The notes under the pieces: model-generated
Database searches by the model: none
What the model was told of the DNA's origin: nothing
What the model saw: only the letters and a program-made list of their open reading frames with translations
Position numbers and translations under genes: made by a program
From: Selenomonas ruminantium AC2024
GTDB taxonomy: Bacteria; Bacillota; Negativicutes; Selenomonadales; Selenomonadaceae
DNA length: 64,000 bases
Reading direction: 5' to 3'
Assembly (NCBI RefSeq): GCF_000687995.1
Contig: NZ_JIAC01000001.1
Span: forward strand, 2,108,001 to 2,172,000
Shown: positions 1 through 8,809 of the stretch, one piece after another
How the letters are laid out: each line of letters opens with the position of its first letter
Position numbering within the stretch: the first letter of the stretch is position 1

Positions 1-1175
1 ACCCTTGCCTTGAGACTGCCGTCGGTAAGGCTTAGCTGTATTTCATCATCAATTTCCACGGCATTTATACTGCTCACCAATTTGTCCTGCTTCGTCACAA
101 TGCCGTAGCCACGGCCGAGAACCGCCGCCGGATTGATGGCCGCCAGACGGTTTAGGAGCAGTTTCAAACCATGGGACTTATTTTGCAGTTCCTGCTTGGT
201 CGTATTCTGCAGGCCCGCCAGTAAGAAGTCCAGCCGCTGCCGCCGTTCCGCCAGCATGCTTTGCGGCTGACGCATAACGCGGCTCTGAAGCACATGGTCA
301 AGGCGCTGGCGGCGCAGGTCAATTTCCCGCCGCATTTGACGGGTCAATTGACTTGTCAAATTCTCCACTTGACGCTTGACTTCTGCACGGTCCGGCACGG
401 CAAGTTCTGCGGCCTGGGAGGGGGTTGCCGCCCGCACATCAGCGGCAAAATCCGCCAGCGTAAAGTCCGTCTCATGGCCCACCGCCGAAATCAAGGGCAC
501 CGGGCAGGCCGCAATCGCCCGCACCACAGGCTCCTCGTTAAAGGCCCAAAGGTCCTCCATCGAGCCGCCCCCGCGGCCGGCAATAATCACATCCACGGCA
601 TATTCTTCCGCGAAAAAGTCAATGCCGCGGGCAATCTGTTCTGCGGCACCTTCCCCCTGCACCTGTACGGGATAGAGCACGAGCTGTACCGAAGGCCAGC
701 GCCGCTTGGATACCCGGTAGATATCCCGCAGCACCGCTCCGGCAGGGCTCGTGACCACGCCGATTTTCTTAGGGAAAGCAGGCAACGGCTGCTTTCTTGA
801 CTGGTCAAAGAGGCCTGCTGCCGAAAGTTTTTTCTTGAGCTGCTCGAAGGCTAACGCCAAATCCCCTGTGCCTTCTGGCATCAGGCTGTCCACATAGAGC
901 TGATAGACGCCGTCCCGCTCGTAGACGGAAATGGTGCCGCCTGCCACCACCTGCATGCCGTTTTGCGGCAGAAAGCGCAGGTATTGGGCCCGGCTCCGGA
1001 ACATCACACATTTGAGCGCCGAATTTGCGTCCTTCAAGGTGAAGTAACAATGACCGGAAGGATACTGTTTGAAATTGGAAATCTCCCCCCGCACGGACAG
1101 GCCGCTTAAAAGCGGCTCCCGCGCCAGCAGGTCTTTTAGATAGCGATTGACATCGCTGACAGAATGAACTGCCAT
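1..1175 (-). CDS. xseA: Exodeoxyribonuclease VII large subunit (3' end cut by window edge)
   Basis: Large subunit of exonuclease VII, which degrades single-stranded DNA in the cytoplasm together with XseB. The frame runs open from 1175 to the window edge. It begins MAVHSVSDVNRYLKDLL and has the OB-fold segment (RGEISNFK, SGHCYFTLKD) followed by the catalytic-domain motifs GRGGGS and SAVGHETDFT. A second in-frame ATG at 1187 is possible, but GGGGGAC lies just ahead of the ATG at 1175. It follows nusB on the same strand, a common Firmicutes order. Three copies of the palindrome TTGACNNGTCAA lie inside the gene (336-347, 348-359, 797-808). About 391 codons are visible; the C-terminus is outside the window. 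Confidence 0.93.
   Translation of the reverse strand, partial: MAVHSVSDVNRYLKDLLAREPLLSGLSVRGEISNFKQYPSGHCYFTLKDANSALKCVMFRSRAQYLRFLPQNGMQVVAGGTISVYERDGVYQLYVDSLMPEGTGDLALAFEQLKKKLSAAGLFDQSRKQPLPAFPKKIGVVTSPAGAVLRDIYRVSKRRWPSVQLVLYPVQVQGEGAAEQIARGIDFFAEEYAVDVIIAGRGGGSMEDLWAFNEEPVVRAIAACPVPLISAVGHETDFTLADFAADVRAATPSQAAELAVPDRAEVKRQVENLTSQLTRQMRREIDLRRQRLDHVLQSRVMRQPQSMLAERRQRLDFLLAGLQNTTKQELQNKSHGLKLLLNRLAAINPAAVLGRGYGIVTKQDKLVSSINAVEIDDEIQLSLTDGSLKAR
336..359. repeat. Two abutting TTGACNNGTCAA palindromes
   Basis: Two 12-bp palindromes lie end to end (336-347 with centre GG, 348-359 with centre TT) inside xseA, where they encode LTSQ-LTRQ. A third copy, at 797-808, encodes FDQS in a different frame. 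They belong to a set scattered over the window. Confidence 0.7.
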
Positions 1176-1196
1176 ACCGTCCCCCATACACACGAA

Positions 1197-1226
1197 ACTG
1201 CCAGCCCCTCTTTGGGTCTGGCAGTC
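1197..1226 (-). terminator. Hairpin between nusB and xseA
   Basis: The arms ACTGCCAG and CTGGCAGT surround a short loop, with only a weak T-run after them on the minus strand. It could be a partial terminator or processing site between nusB and xseA. Confidence 0.45.
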
Positions 1227-1234
1227 ATTGTCAA

Positions 1235-1660
1235 TTACTGAGCTTTCATCATTGCGCCCAGAATGCCGTTGACATAACGGCTGGAATCATCCGTACCATA
1301 CTTTTTCGCCAGTTCCACAGCTTCATTAATGGCAATATTGGGCGTGAGCTTTTCCTCGGAGAAACGAATCTCGAAGGCTGCCAGCCGCGTAATATTGCGG
1401 TCCACCGTTGCCATGCGCTCGATTTTCCAATCTTTGGAGCTGGCGGCAATCAGGCTGTCAATCTCTGCTAAATGCGCCCGGGTGCCGTGCACCAGTGTAT
1501 TTACAAACTCCCGGTCATGGGCGCTCATCTTCTCTGCTTCACCCAGAACCGTGTCAATAGCGAGAGTCTCATACTGCTCCTGCTGGCCTTCCTCACCATG
1601 ATTCAAATCTAACTGGAAAAGCGCCTGCAGGGCTGCTTCCCTTGCTTGTCTACGACTCAT
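1235..1660 (-). CDS. nusB: Transcription antitermination factor NusB
   Basis: All-helical RNA-binding protein that joins NusE/S10 on boxA RNA to support antitermination of rRNA operons. It has 141 residues, typical of the family. It opens MSRRQAREAALQALFQLD and ends in the conserved block ITRLAAFEIRF...NIAINEAVELAKKYGTDDSSRYVNGILGA. It lies downstream of the Asp23/AmaP/DUF2273 genes and directly upstream of xseA, as in many Firmicutes. Identification is secure. Confidence 0.96.
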   Translation of the reverse strand: MSRRQAREAALQALFQLDLNHGEEGQQEQYETLAIDTVLGEAEKMSAHDREFVNTLVHGTRAHLAEIDSLIAASSKDWKIERMATVDRNITRLAAFEIRFSEEKLTPNIAINEAVELAKKYGTDDSSRYVNGILGAMMKAQ

Positions 1661-1701
1661 TACTTACCTTCCTTAAATCTTAATATATACCAATGCGCCA
1701 T

Positions 1702-1947
1702 TCAGCGCTGAAAACGCTCCAAGAGACGCCATGCTCTTTCACGCATGTTCTCTACGGCATCCTCCCCATTGTCCAGCTGCAAGCCGATAAACAGGCCGAT
1801 AAGGCCGCAGCAAATCACAAAGAAGGTCTGCCAAAAGCCAAAGCACAGCACCGCTGTGCCAAAGAGCAGGCCAACCAAAAGACCGCAGGTCTTGCCGCGG
1901 TGATTCTGCCATAGCTCGGTCAATATTTTTCCGCATTCTTCCTTCAC
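1702..1947 (-). CDS. DUF2273 small membrane protein
   Basis: An 81-residue protein with two predicted membrane segments (about residues 20-38 and 40-58, rich in Gly, Leu and Phe) and a basic C-terminus. The DUF2273 family is habitually encoded beside Asp23 and AmaP and is thought to help anchor the Asp23 envelope-stress complex; the exact role is unknown. The start is GTG at 1947, preceded by a GGTGAAGG-like site. It lies 15 bp after amaP, so it is probably in the same transcript. Confidence 0.8.
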   Translation of the reverse strand: MKEECGKILTELWQNHRGKTCGLLVGLLFGTAVLCFGFWQTFFVICCGLIGLFIGLQLDNGEDAVENMRERAWRLLERFQR

Positions 1948-1962
1948 TATGCCTTCACCGCC

Positions 1963-2538
1963 TTAAACCACACGATGCTTCTTTTCCGGCTCGGCATCGG
2001 AAACCTCCGACACCACCACATTCACCGGCATATCCTCCAGCGCCATGGTGCGGCGGAAATGTTCCTGCACCCGCTCCGTCAGCGTCTTGGCCACCACGGA
2101 AACATCAGCCTCCCGGCCCACGGACAAATCCACATCCAGAGACAGGCTGGCCGCTCCGTCCTTCGGATTTTTGGCCTTGATGCGCACCCTGGCATCCCGC
2201 ACGCCATGAACTTCACGGGCCATGCGGTCAGCTAAACTGCGCATGGCTTCCAAAGCCACCCGCACTTCACCCTTGGGGCCTGCATCAATCACATACTCAC
2301 CCTTGCTGGTAGAAGGTTCGCCAGCCTTGCGGGAAAACACCGCCAGCAGGAGCTTAAGGCAAATCAGCAAAGCAACTGCACAGATGACCAGTGTTTCCTT
2401 CTGCACCAAAGCAAAGTGAATCTGTTTGAGCCAGATATTTTCCGGCAGGACCTGCAAGGCCGCCGCCAGAACAGCCCCTGAAAGGGCAAGCCCAGACAGG
2501 GACAACAGCAATAACAAAAACCGATTGATTATACTCAT
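1963..2538 (-). CDS. amaP: Alkaline shock response membrane anchor protein AmaP
   Basis: A 191-residue protein with two N-terminal membrane helices (about residues 5-28 and 45-66) and a soluble alpha/beta C-terminal part. In the family this protein ties Asp23 to the membrane. Visible family signs are the hydrophobic hairpin, the YVIDAGPKGEVRVALEA segment and the region from VHGVRDARVRIKAKN to VDLSVG. The ATG start has GAGGCG upstream. It sits between the Asp23/Gls24 gene and DUF2273, a diagnostic context. Confidence 0.85.
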   Translation of the reverse strand: MSIINRFLLLLLSLSGLALSGAVLAAALQVLPENIWLKQIHFALVQKETLVICAVALLICLKLLLAVFSRKAGEPSTSKGEYVIDAGPKGEVRVALEAMRSLADRMAREVHGVRDARVRIKAKNPKDGAASLSLDVDLSVGREADVSVVAKTLTERVQEHFRRTMALEDMPVNVVVSEVSDAEPEKKHRVV

Positions 2539-2566
2539 AGACTACGCCTCTTTCCGCTCCTTCGCC

Positions 2567-2968
2567 TTAGCGGACGCGTACCTCTTCTTTGGTCTCTTCT
2601 TCGTCCGGGAAGCCTACGCCCTGTACATGGATATTGACTTCCACCACGGAAAGGCCCGTCATATTCTCAATGGCCTGCTTGACGTTTTCCTGAGCAGCCA
2701 GAGCTACATCCGGAATGCGTACACCGTATTTTACGATAATATAGAGATCTACAGCTGCTTCTTTTTCGCCTACTTCGACCTTTACGCCCTTGGCAAAATT
2801 CTTGCGGCCCAGCATCTCAGCAATGCCGCCGGCGATACCGCCGCTCATGCCGGCAATGCCTTCTACTTCCGTAGCAGCCAGACCAGCGATAATGCTGACC
2901 ACTTCATCGGCGATGCGGATTGAGCCCAGAGAATTGTCTTTCTTTACCATTTCATTTGCCTGATCCAT
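2567..2968 (-). CDS. Asp23/Gls24 family envelope stress protein
   Basis: Asp23/Gls24 proteins form a layer under the membrane and respond to alkaline or envelope stress. The protein starts MDQANEMVKKDNSLGSIRIA and carries the family hallmark EVVSIIAGLAATEVEGIAGM, followed by the beta-rich VEVGEKEAAVDLYIIVKYG. GGAGGG seven bases upstream selects the ATG at 2968 rather than the longer open frame. It is the first gene of the Asp23-AmaP-DUF2273-nusB-xseA series and has its own promoter-like sequence upstream. Confidence 0.92.
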   Translation of the reverse strand: MDQANEMVKKDNSLGSIRIADEVVSIIAGLAATEVEGIAGMSGGIAGGIAEMLGRKNFAKGVKVEVGEKEAAVDLYIIVKYGVRIPDVALAAQENVKQAIENMTGLSVVEVNIHVQGVGFPDEEETKEEVRVR

Positions 2969-3008
2969 TACAAATCCCTCCATACTATACGACTCACACA
3001 ATCTATCA

Positions 3009-3018
3009 CTATTATAAC
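3009..3018 (-). promoter_or_regulatory. Extended -10 of the Asp23 operon
   Basis: TATAAT (3011-3016, minus strand) preceded by TGT gives an extended -10 about 45 bp ahead of the Asp23 start. No well-spaced -35 is obvious. Confidence 0.5.
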
Positions 3019-3115
3019 ATACTTTCGCGAATAAATAGGCAAATTCCTGCAAATTTATGCAAGTTTATACAGGTTAACGAGAAATTATTGGCAGGCAAAA
3101 TACAAAGATAATAAA

Positions 3116-3143
3116 ACTGCCGCACCATAAAATGATGCGGCAG
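3116..3143 (-). terminator. Rho-independent terminator of efp
   Basis: Perfect arms ACTGCCGCA and TGCGGCAGT around an AT-rich loop, then TTTTATT on the minus strand, 24 bp after the efp stop. Confidence 0.9.
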
Positions 3144-3166
3144 TCACCGTACATCGGAAATTTAGC

Positions 3167-3724
3167 TTATGCGCGTTCGATGTAGTTGCCCGTACGGGTA
3201 TCGATGCGCAGAACATCGCCTTCGTTGATGAAGAGCGGCACGCGAACTTCGTAGCCCGTTTCGAGCTTAGCCATCTTGGTTGCGCCCGTTGCCGTGTTGC
3301 CCTTAACGCTGGGTTCGCATTCCGTAACGGTGAGGTTAACGGAGTTCGGCAGGCTGATGCCGATGATGCGGCCCTTGAAAGTCTGGAGGTTTACTTCCAT
3401 GTTTTCTTTCAGGTAGTTCAGAGCATCACCAAGCGTTTCGGTGTTGAGTTCGCTCTGTTCATAGGTTTCCGTATCCATGAACGTGTACATGCCATCAGCT
3501 TCATAGAGGTACTGCATGGTGCGGGTCTCAAGGTGAGCAGCCGGCATCTTTTCATTCGGGTTGAACGTACGTTCAACAACAGCACCAGTCTCTACGTTCT
3601 TGATTTTCGTGCGCACGAAAGCAGCGCCCTTACCCGGCTTTACATGCTGGAAATCCACAATCTGCCAAACGTTGCCATCGATTTCAATGGTCAAACCCGT
3701 GCGAAAATCAGTACTATTAATCAT
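3167..3724 (-). CDS. efp: Elongation factor P
   Basis: EF-P binds the ribosome E site and rescues stalling at consecutive prolines. The protein has 185 residues, the standard length, and starts MINSTDFRTGLTIEIDG. The GGAGGG before ATG 3724 rules out the longer open frame. The loop that carries the modified residue in other species reads PGKGAAFVRTK, so Lys32 is the position to examine for modification. No EpmA or YmfI-type modification gene is nearby. It appears to be a single-gene unit with its own promoter and terminator. Confidence 0.96.
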   Translation of the reverse strand: MINSTDFRTGLTIEIDGNVWQIVDFQHVKPGKGAAFVRTKIKNVETGAVVERTFNPNEKMPAAHLETRTMQYLYEADGMYTFMDTETYEQSELNTETLGDALNYLKENMEVNLQTFKGRIIGISLPNSVNLTVTECEPSVKGNTATGATKMAKLETGYEVRVPLFINEGDVLRIDTRTGNYIERA

Positions 3725-3790
3725 TAACTTACGCCCTCCAATAATGTTTGAATGCTTTTCTAAGCGGTTCAATTTCAAAATAACGTAACT

Positions 3791-3820
3791 AGTATAGCAC
3801 AAGTGGGCGGCACTATTCAA
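3791..3820 (-). promoter_or_regulatory. Promoter of efp
   Basis: On the minus strand, TTGAAT (3815-3820), 18 bp, then TATACT (3791-3796), about 66 bp ahead of the efp start. Confidence 0.6.
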
Positions 3821-3850
3821 GGGTATTTTGCGCCGCAACCGACAGGATTC

Positions 3851-5467
3851 TCAATAAATCATCAAATGAATCTGCGCGGCAAAATCAGCCAGTGTCAGGC
3901 CAAAGACCTTGCTAAAGGCCTGCCTGCCGTCACCGGACTGACGAGTGGCCGTCTGCCAGGCGTAGAGACTTGCCCAGCCGTAGCGGTTAACGAGTTCTGC
4001 CGCGGCATACTCGCAGAGGCGGCTGACCTGGTCATTGCCGTACTGGTTCATAGCCGTCTGCAGTTCCTCAGGGGTCTGCAGTTTGTCCACAGCAGGCAGC
4101 GGCGCATTCTGCCGCAGTTCCTTGCGCCAGGCCTTTTGGTAGGCAGGCAAAGTGCCTTGCCCATCATCCACGAGCCGGCCAACGCCGGCTACATAACTGC
4201 CTCCGCGCAAGAGCCAGGCCATACCACTGCTATCGTTGCCCAACTGCTGCATCATAAAGAGGCGGCTCATCATGGTACCACTGACAAAAATGGCCTGCCG
4301 TTTGTCCTCGACCCGGGCCAGATTTACAAACACGGTGCTGTTGTTTTCCGCCCAGACACTGCCATCTGCCGTCTTTTTGGCTTCTTCCCGGCTGACATGG
4401 CAATATTCCTCCATGGCCGCAGCAAAATCCTCGGGGCTCGTTACCAGCACCAGCTGATAGTGGCCGTGCAAATCCTGCCCCCAGTTTCTTTTGAGCCACT
4501 GGCGCGAAAGATTGACCTGCTGCAGGAACTGGCGGGCAACTGCTTCATTGGCCCCCGGGCGGATAACCGTGTCCACCTCGGCCGGTGCCGTAAGCTCCTT
4601 CTGCCACCACTGGGAAAACTCCTGCAAAAATGCAGGCAGCTCCACGCCAAAGGTCTGGGCAAAGACCTGCTCGGCCTCGCCCCTTTCCATGCCCTTGTAA
4701 TAGGCCACAATCTTCTGCTCCGGCTGGCTGCCGCCATACTGCTTCAGCAGATACATGGTCATGACATCCGCCAGGGTATAATGCTTGGCCTGGGTGGTCA
4801 TCATGTCGAGCCGTTCCGCTTCCGTGGTGTGCTGCAACTGGCCCACGCTGGCCACATTTCTGGCATTCTGCAGCGTAAAGCGGGCATCCCGGTACCATTT
4901 GTCCACCGAGCGTCCGCCCAGCTTTTCACAGAGAAGCGCACCGGCGTAATCGGCAGTGCCCTCCTCCAGCCAGAACAGGGAATTTTCATAGCCGCTGCGG
5001 CCGTCGCTGAGCTCATACTGCAGCTGATGAAAAAGCTCATGGGCCGTGGTGCTGATGCACTCACTGCTGTCCCCGAGCTTTTTCCGAGTCCCGTCAATGG
5101 CCACCATGGCCTTGCGCCCCGAGGACTGGCCATTGGTATACTGGGCCTTCTGGGGAGCATTTTTCTCCTCCATGCCGAGCCGTTTGGTTAAGAGTTCCTG
5201 ATATTGGGCGGTATCAGCCCCCACCCAGATTTGCGTAGGACGCTGCAACTTAACCTGAAACATTTCCTCCATGAACTGAGGAAAAGCCTCTGCCGTCCGC
5301 TGTACATCCTCCAGAACCCGCCCATCCGTCCGGCCTAAGTTGTTCACCGTTACAACGGCTAGTCCGCCGTCGGTCTGGGCAAAGGTGTCGCGACAGAACT
5401 TTGCCCCATAAAGCAGGCCAAATACCGCGGCACACAGGACCAAAAATAATGCAAACTTTTTCATCAT
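3851..5467 (-). CDS. Peptidase MA-like zinc metallopeptidase, exported or membrane-anchored
   Basis: A 538-residue protein with an N-terminal membrane or signal segment (residues 4-21) and no lipobox. The catalytic signature of gluzincins is present: HELFH at residues 143-147 and a downstream WLEEGTADY (about 166-174) supplying the third zinc ligand. The C-terminal half is a second, more diverged region containing MAWLLRGGSYVAGVGRL. It lies 4 bp after the ABC permease gene and may be cotranscribed with the transporter. The substrate is unknown; envelope proteolysis is an inference from the signal segment. Confidence 0.75.
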   Translation of the reverse strand: MMKKFALFLVLCAAVFGLLYGAKFCRDTFAQTDGGLAVVTVNNLGRTDGRVLEDVQRTAEAFPQFMEEMFQVKLQRPTQIWVGADTAQYQELLTKRLGMEEKNAPQKAQYTNGQSSGRKAMVAIDGTRKKLGDSSECISTTAHELFHQLQYELSDGRSGYENSLFWLEEGTADYAGALLCEKLGGRSVDKWYRDARFTLQNARNVASVGQLQHTTEAERLDMMTTQAKHYTLADVMTMYLLKQYGGSQPEQKIVAYYKGMERGEAEQVFAQTFGVELPAFLQEFSQWWQKELTAPAEVDTVIRPGANEAVARQFLQQVNLSRQWLKRNWGQDLHGHYQLVLVTSPEDFAAAMEEYCHVSREEAKKTADGSVWAENNSTVFVNLARVEDKRQAIFVSGTMMSRLFMMQQLGNDSSGMAWLLRGGSYVAGVGRLVDDGQGTLPAYQKAWRKELRQNAPLPAVDKLQTPEELQTAMNQYGNDQVSRLCEYAAAELVNRYGWASLYAWQTATRQSGDGRQAFSKVFGLTLADFAAQIHLMIY

Positions 5468-5471
5468 AACC

Positions 5472-6224
5472 TCATTTCATCTGCCAACGGCAAAGCCGCC
5501 CTTCCATGAGGTCGAGCAGGCCAAAGAGCAGCAGCCCGATAAGGCTCAGAATCACAATGCCCGTGTACATCTCCAGATAATTCACCCGCAGCCAGGCATC
5601 CATGATAAAATAGCCCATGCCATACTGGGTGCCAAAAGTCTCCGTGAAGAACAGCACCGACACCGCCGTAGCCATGGCCACTCGGATGGCGGTGATGAAA
5701 TTGGGCAGGGTGGCCGGCACCAAAATATAACGGAATACCTGCCGGAATCTGGCGCCCAGCGAATAGAGCGGATAATAAGTCTCCGCCGGAATGGCGCGAA
5801 TGCCATCCCGCAGGGCCACCACAATCTGAAACACCACGATGAGGAAAATCATGATGATTTTGGACATTTCCCCAATGCCGGCTAGAAGCATTAAAATCGG
5901 CAGCAGGGCAATCTTGGGCACAGGATAGGTCAGATAGACCAGCGGTGCCAGATAGCGGTCCACCTTGGCAAAATACCCCATGAGAATCCCCAGCGGATAA
6001 CCCACGGCCACCGCCAGCATTATGCCTGCCATGATGCGCCACAGGCTATAGGCCGCATGAATGGCAATCTTATCAGCAAAGATTTCGCCGAGCCGTTCAA
6101 AGACCAGCCAGGGTTCGGGAATAATGGGCAGCTGTACCAACGAGGCCGCCAGCTGCCATGCGAGCAGCAGGAACACCATCCCCAAAAGGTAGGCCCGCAA
6201 TACGACTTTACTCTTTTTCATCAT
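5472..6224 (-). CDS. ABC transporter permease, SsuC/TauC type
   Basis: A 250-residue inner-membrane permease with about six helices. The conserved cytoplasmic loop VALRDGIRAIPAETYYPLYSLGA marks the nitrate/sulfonate/taurine permease family. The start ATG at 6224 overlaps the TGA of the ATPase gene (ATGA), so translation is coupled. With the ATPase and binding protein it forms an uptake system in the order binding protein-ATPase-permease. The substrate cannot be told from sequence; sulfonates, nitrate or a thiamine precursor are all handled by relatives. Confidence 0.88.
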   Translation of the reverse strand: MMKKSKVVLRAYLLGMVFLLLAWQLAASLVQLPIIPEPWLVFERLGEIFADKIAIHAAYSLWRIMAGIMLAVAVGYPLGILMGYFAKVDRYLAPLVYLTYPVPKIALLPILMLLAGIGEMSKIIMIFLIVVFQIVVALRDGIRAIPAETYYPLYSLGARFRQVFRYILVPATLPNFITAIRVAMATAVSVLFFTETFGTQYGMGYFIMDAWLRVNYLEMYTGIVILSLIGLLLFGLLDLMEGRLCRWQMK

Positions 6225-6979
6225 AGCGTCCGCGCCCCCATGGCCTTGATTTTTTCCTTCAGTTCCTGACTCTTCGCGAAAAATTCCGTGGTGGTCTTCC
6301 ACTGGCGGCTGCCCTGCCAGCGGTTTTCCATGACTTCCGCCACGGTGCCAGGGCTGCCAGACATCAGCACAATCTGCTGGCCCAGATACAGGGCTTCTTC
6401 CACGTAATGGGTCACCAACATGGTGGTAATACCTGCTTCCTCCCACAAATCGCGGAACACATCCTGCATTTCCTCGCGGGTGATGGCATCCAGCGCCGAA
6501 AAAGGCTCGTCCATTAGCAAAATATCCGGTTCCAGCAAAAACACGCGGGCAAGGCTCACCCGCTGCTGCTGGCCACCGCTTAGTTCCTGCGGATAACGGT
6601 TGAGTAAATCCGTCAATCCCAATTTTTGGCACAGAGCTTCCATCTTAGCCGCCTTCTCCTCGCTCCAGCCGTCCTTGATACGGCAGGCCAGACGGATGTT
6701 TTCCGCCACCGTCTGCCAGGGCAGCAAGCCGTAGTTCTGGGGCATAAAGCCAATACGCAGGTTCTTGGGACTCACTTCCCCACCGTTAATGCGCACCGTG
6801 CCTGTATAATCCTTGATAAGCCCCGCCACCACTTTCAGCAAGGTGGATTTGCCGCAGCCGGAAGGGCCTATAACGGCACAAACCGTTCCTTGCGGAACGG
6901 TAAGGCTGACATTTTGCAATGCGTTATGTTCTTGTTTCTGCCGCTGATAAGCAACAGCTAAATCTTCAATGGCAATCAT
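6221..6979 (-). CDS. ABC transporter ATP-binding protein, SsuB/TauB type
   Basis: A 252-residue ATPase. Walker [10 protein letters not shown] is at residues 38-46, the signature LSGGQQQ at 133-139, Walker B ILLMDEP at about 153-159, and the switch histidine lies in LVTHYVEEA. This pattern is typical of the nitrate/sulfonate/bicarbonate subfamily. It lies between the binding protein (1 bp gap) and the permease (4 bp overlap). Confidence 0.92.
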   Translation of the reverse strand: MIAIEDLAVAYQRQKQEHNALQNVSLTVPQGTVCAVIGPSGCGKSTLLKVVAGLIKDYTGTVRINGGEVSPKNLRIGFMPQNYGLLPWQTVAENIRLACRIKDGWSEEKAAKMEALCQKLGLTDLLNRYPQELSGGQQQRVSLARVFLLEPDILLMDEPFSALDAITREEMQDVFRDLWEEAGITTMLVTHYVEEALYLGQQIVLMSGSPGTVAEVMENRWQGSRQWKTTTEFFAKSQELKEKIKAMGARTL

Positions 6980-6980
6980 A

Positions 6981-7919
6981 TCACTTGTTCAAAACATCCA
7001 CGACAAAATCGGCATAGGTGTAATTCTTCTTGATGAGTTCCTTGCTCTTCAGCCACTTCACGCAGTCCACCACATCACTCTCCTTGGGCAGGGTTGCATG
7101 ATGGTACTCAGGAAGCTTCAAAGCCTCCTTGGCCGTCGGCGGGAAACCGCCTTTTTCCACAATCAGGTCAATGTACTCATCCCGCGGCGTGTTATTGAGA
7201 TAATCCACGGCTTTGTTATAAGCGCGGTACATAGCGGCAATTTCTGCGCGTCTGTCGTTCGTGGTCTTGGCCGTAAACATGATGACGCCAGGATTGATGC
7301 CCAATTCATCCGAACCCGTTACAAAGGTGCAGCCATTGTGCACGGCAATGCCGGCCATCGGTTCCGGCAGCGTAGCAGCCGCGAGCTTGCCATTCTGCAG
7401 CATTTCCAAACGAGTGGGAATCTGCGGGATAATCACTTTGTTAATGCTGTCTTCCGGCAGATTCTCCTTGGCGAGAATCTGGTCGGTCACATACTCGATG
7501 ATGGTATTGCGGGAAACCGCTACATCCTGACCTTTGAGGTCAGCTACGGATTTAGCCCCGGACTGCTTGCTTGCAATCAGCTTATAGCTGCCATCGGTGA
7601 AGGACGTCACCTTCACATTGAAACCGCCGTCTTTGGCAAAGGCCACAGCCAGCATATCGGAAATGGCACCGTCCAGATTGCCGCTCTGGAGCGCCGAATC
7701 ACGGTCCATAGCACTCTTGTACTGCTGAATGTTGACCTCCAAACCTTCTTCCTTAAAGTAGCCCTTTTCCTGCGCGATGATAAACGGCAGGGAATCCGTA
7801 TCCGGCATCAGGCCGATGGTCAAGGGCTGCAAGTCCTTCTTGGCCTCCTGCTGACCGCCGCAGCCCGCCAGCAATCCGACTAACAACATGGTCATAATCA
7901 GTAATGCGTATTTCTTCAA
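6981..7919 (-). CDS. Substrate-binding lipoprotein, SsuA/THI5-like
   Basis: A 312-residue binding protein of the NMT1/SsuA fold. The lipoprotein signal ends LLVGLLAGCGG, with the Cys as lipidation site. The mature part begins with TIGLMPDTDSLPFIIAQEKGYF, the usual first strand and helix of this family. The start is most likely TTG at 7919, preceded by GGGAG; the longer open frame reads through the neighbouring gene's 3' end. It is the first gene of the transporter unit. The ligand is unknown. Confidence 0.85.
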   Translation of the reverse strand: MKKYALLIMTMLLVGLLAGCGGQQEAKKDLQPLTIGLMPDTDSLPFIIAQEKGYFKEEGLEVNIQQYKSAMDRDSALQSGNLDGAISDMLAVAFAKDGGFNVKVTSFTDGSYKLIASKQSGAKSVADLKGQDVAVSRNTIIEYVTDQILAKENLPEDSINKVIIPQIPTRLEMLQNGKLAAATLPEPMAGIAVHNGCTFVTGSDELGINPGVIMFTAKTTNDRRAEIAAMYRAYNKAVDYLNNTPRDEYIDLIVEKGGFPPTAKEALKLPEYHHATLPKESDVVDCVKWLKSKELIKKNYTYADFVVDVLNK

Positions 7920-7938
7920 CTTTTCCTGCTCCCTTTCA

Positions 7939-8805
7939 TTATTTTGTGAACCACTGGGACAGGAAATCTGCCCCGGTCTTGGCATAGTAAACCGCTTTAT
8001 CAATAACATCCTTGTTTTCCGCATAGGCGCTTTCGGCCTTGGCCTTTATCCGGCTGGCCTCCTGCTGCATCTCCGACACGGTATCGAGCTTGGCATCCAC
8101 ATCATCGAGCATGCTCTGGGCTTCGGCAATGGATTGCTTGAGCTTGGCCACATCACTGTCCGCCTGCGCAGAAACCTTCTCGTTTTGCTGCAGCTGGTCC
8201 TGACGCTTGGCCTCCTTGCCCGTAACCTTGTCCACGAGCTTGCCCAGGGCCGAATCCGGCGCCTGGCTCGTTATAGCCTCATTGCGGCCCTTGGCGCGGC
8301 TGGATTTCTCCTCCAGTTCTCTTTCCCGGGCCTGCAGTTCCTGCTTCTGCCGTTCCAATTCCTGACGGCGGGCCTTTAAGTCCGCCTCCTGGTCAGCCAG
8401 CTTCTTCTCCTTGGCCTGCATCTGCTGACGCTCCATCTGCTGCTGGTTCTGTTTAGCTTCCGAATGGTCCTGGCTGTAACCGGCCAGCATAAAGCCGCCA
8501 AGCAGCGCCACTGCAAAGCAGGCAGTCAGCAGCAAGCCCTTCTTTTTCCCCGCCGTAAAAAAGCCCTTGTTCGCGGGCTTTTCCCTTTTCGGGGGAATAT
8601 TCTCCGGCGGCAGTTCCCGCACGCCGCGGAAATTGTCGCTCTCTCCTGCCGTCTGCTTAGGGAAAGCAGACTGAATGCCGCCTGCCTCCTCATCATGAAT
8701 CGCTGGCAAAGGCTGGGTATCAAATTTCCTGTCCCTTGCCGCCCCCTGACTCTGGCCATCCACGGGCCGCATCAGCTGGGTTTTATCCATATCTTCTGGT
8801 TTCAT
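7939..8805 (-). CDS. Coiled-coil single-pass membrane protein of unknown function
   Basis: A 288-residue protein from ATG 8805, which has only a weak ribosome site. The N-terminal third is hydrophilic. One membrane segment follows the basic KKGLLLTACFAVALLGGFML. A long Gln/Lys/Glu-rich heptad region (QQQMERQQMQAKEKKLADQE onward) follows, then a second helical stretch. No enzymatic motif is visible. The topology suggests a cytoplasmic N-terminus and an external coiled coil, perhaps spanning part of the periplasm. It ends 19 bp before the binding-protein gene. Confidence 0.6.
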   Translation of the reverse strand: MKPEDMDKTQLMRPVDGQSQGAARDRKFDTQPLPAIHDEEAGGIQSAFPKQTAGESDNFRGVRELPPENIPPKREKPANKGFFTAGKKKGLLLTACFAVALLGGFMLAGYSQDHSEAKQNQQQMERQQMQAKEKKLADQEADLKARRQELERQKQELQARERELEEKSSRAKGRNEAITSQAPDSALGKLVDKVTGKEAKRQDQLQQNEKVSAQADSDVAKLKQSIAEAQSMLDDVDAKLDTVSEMQQEASRIKAKAESAYAENKDVIDKAVYYAKTGADFLSQWFTK

Positions 8806-8809
8806 AAAG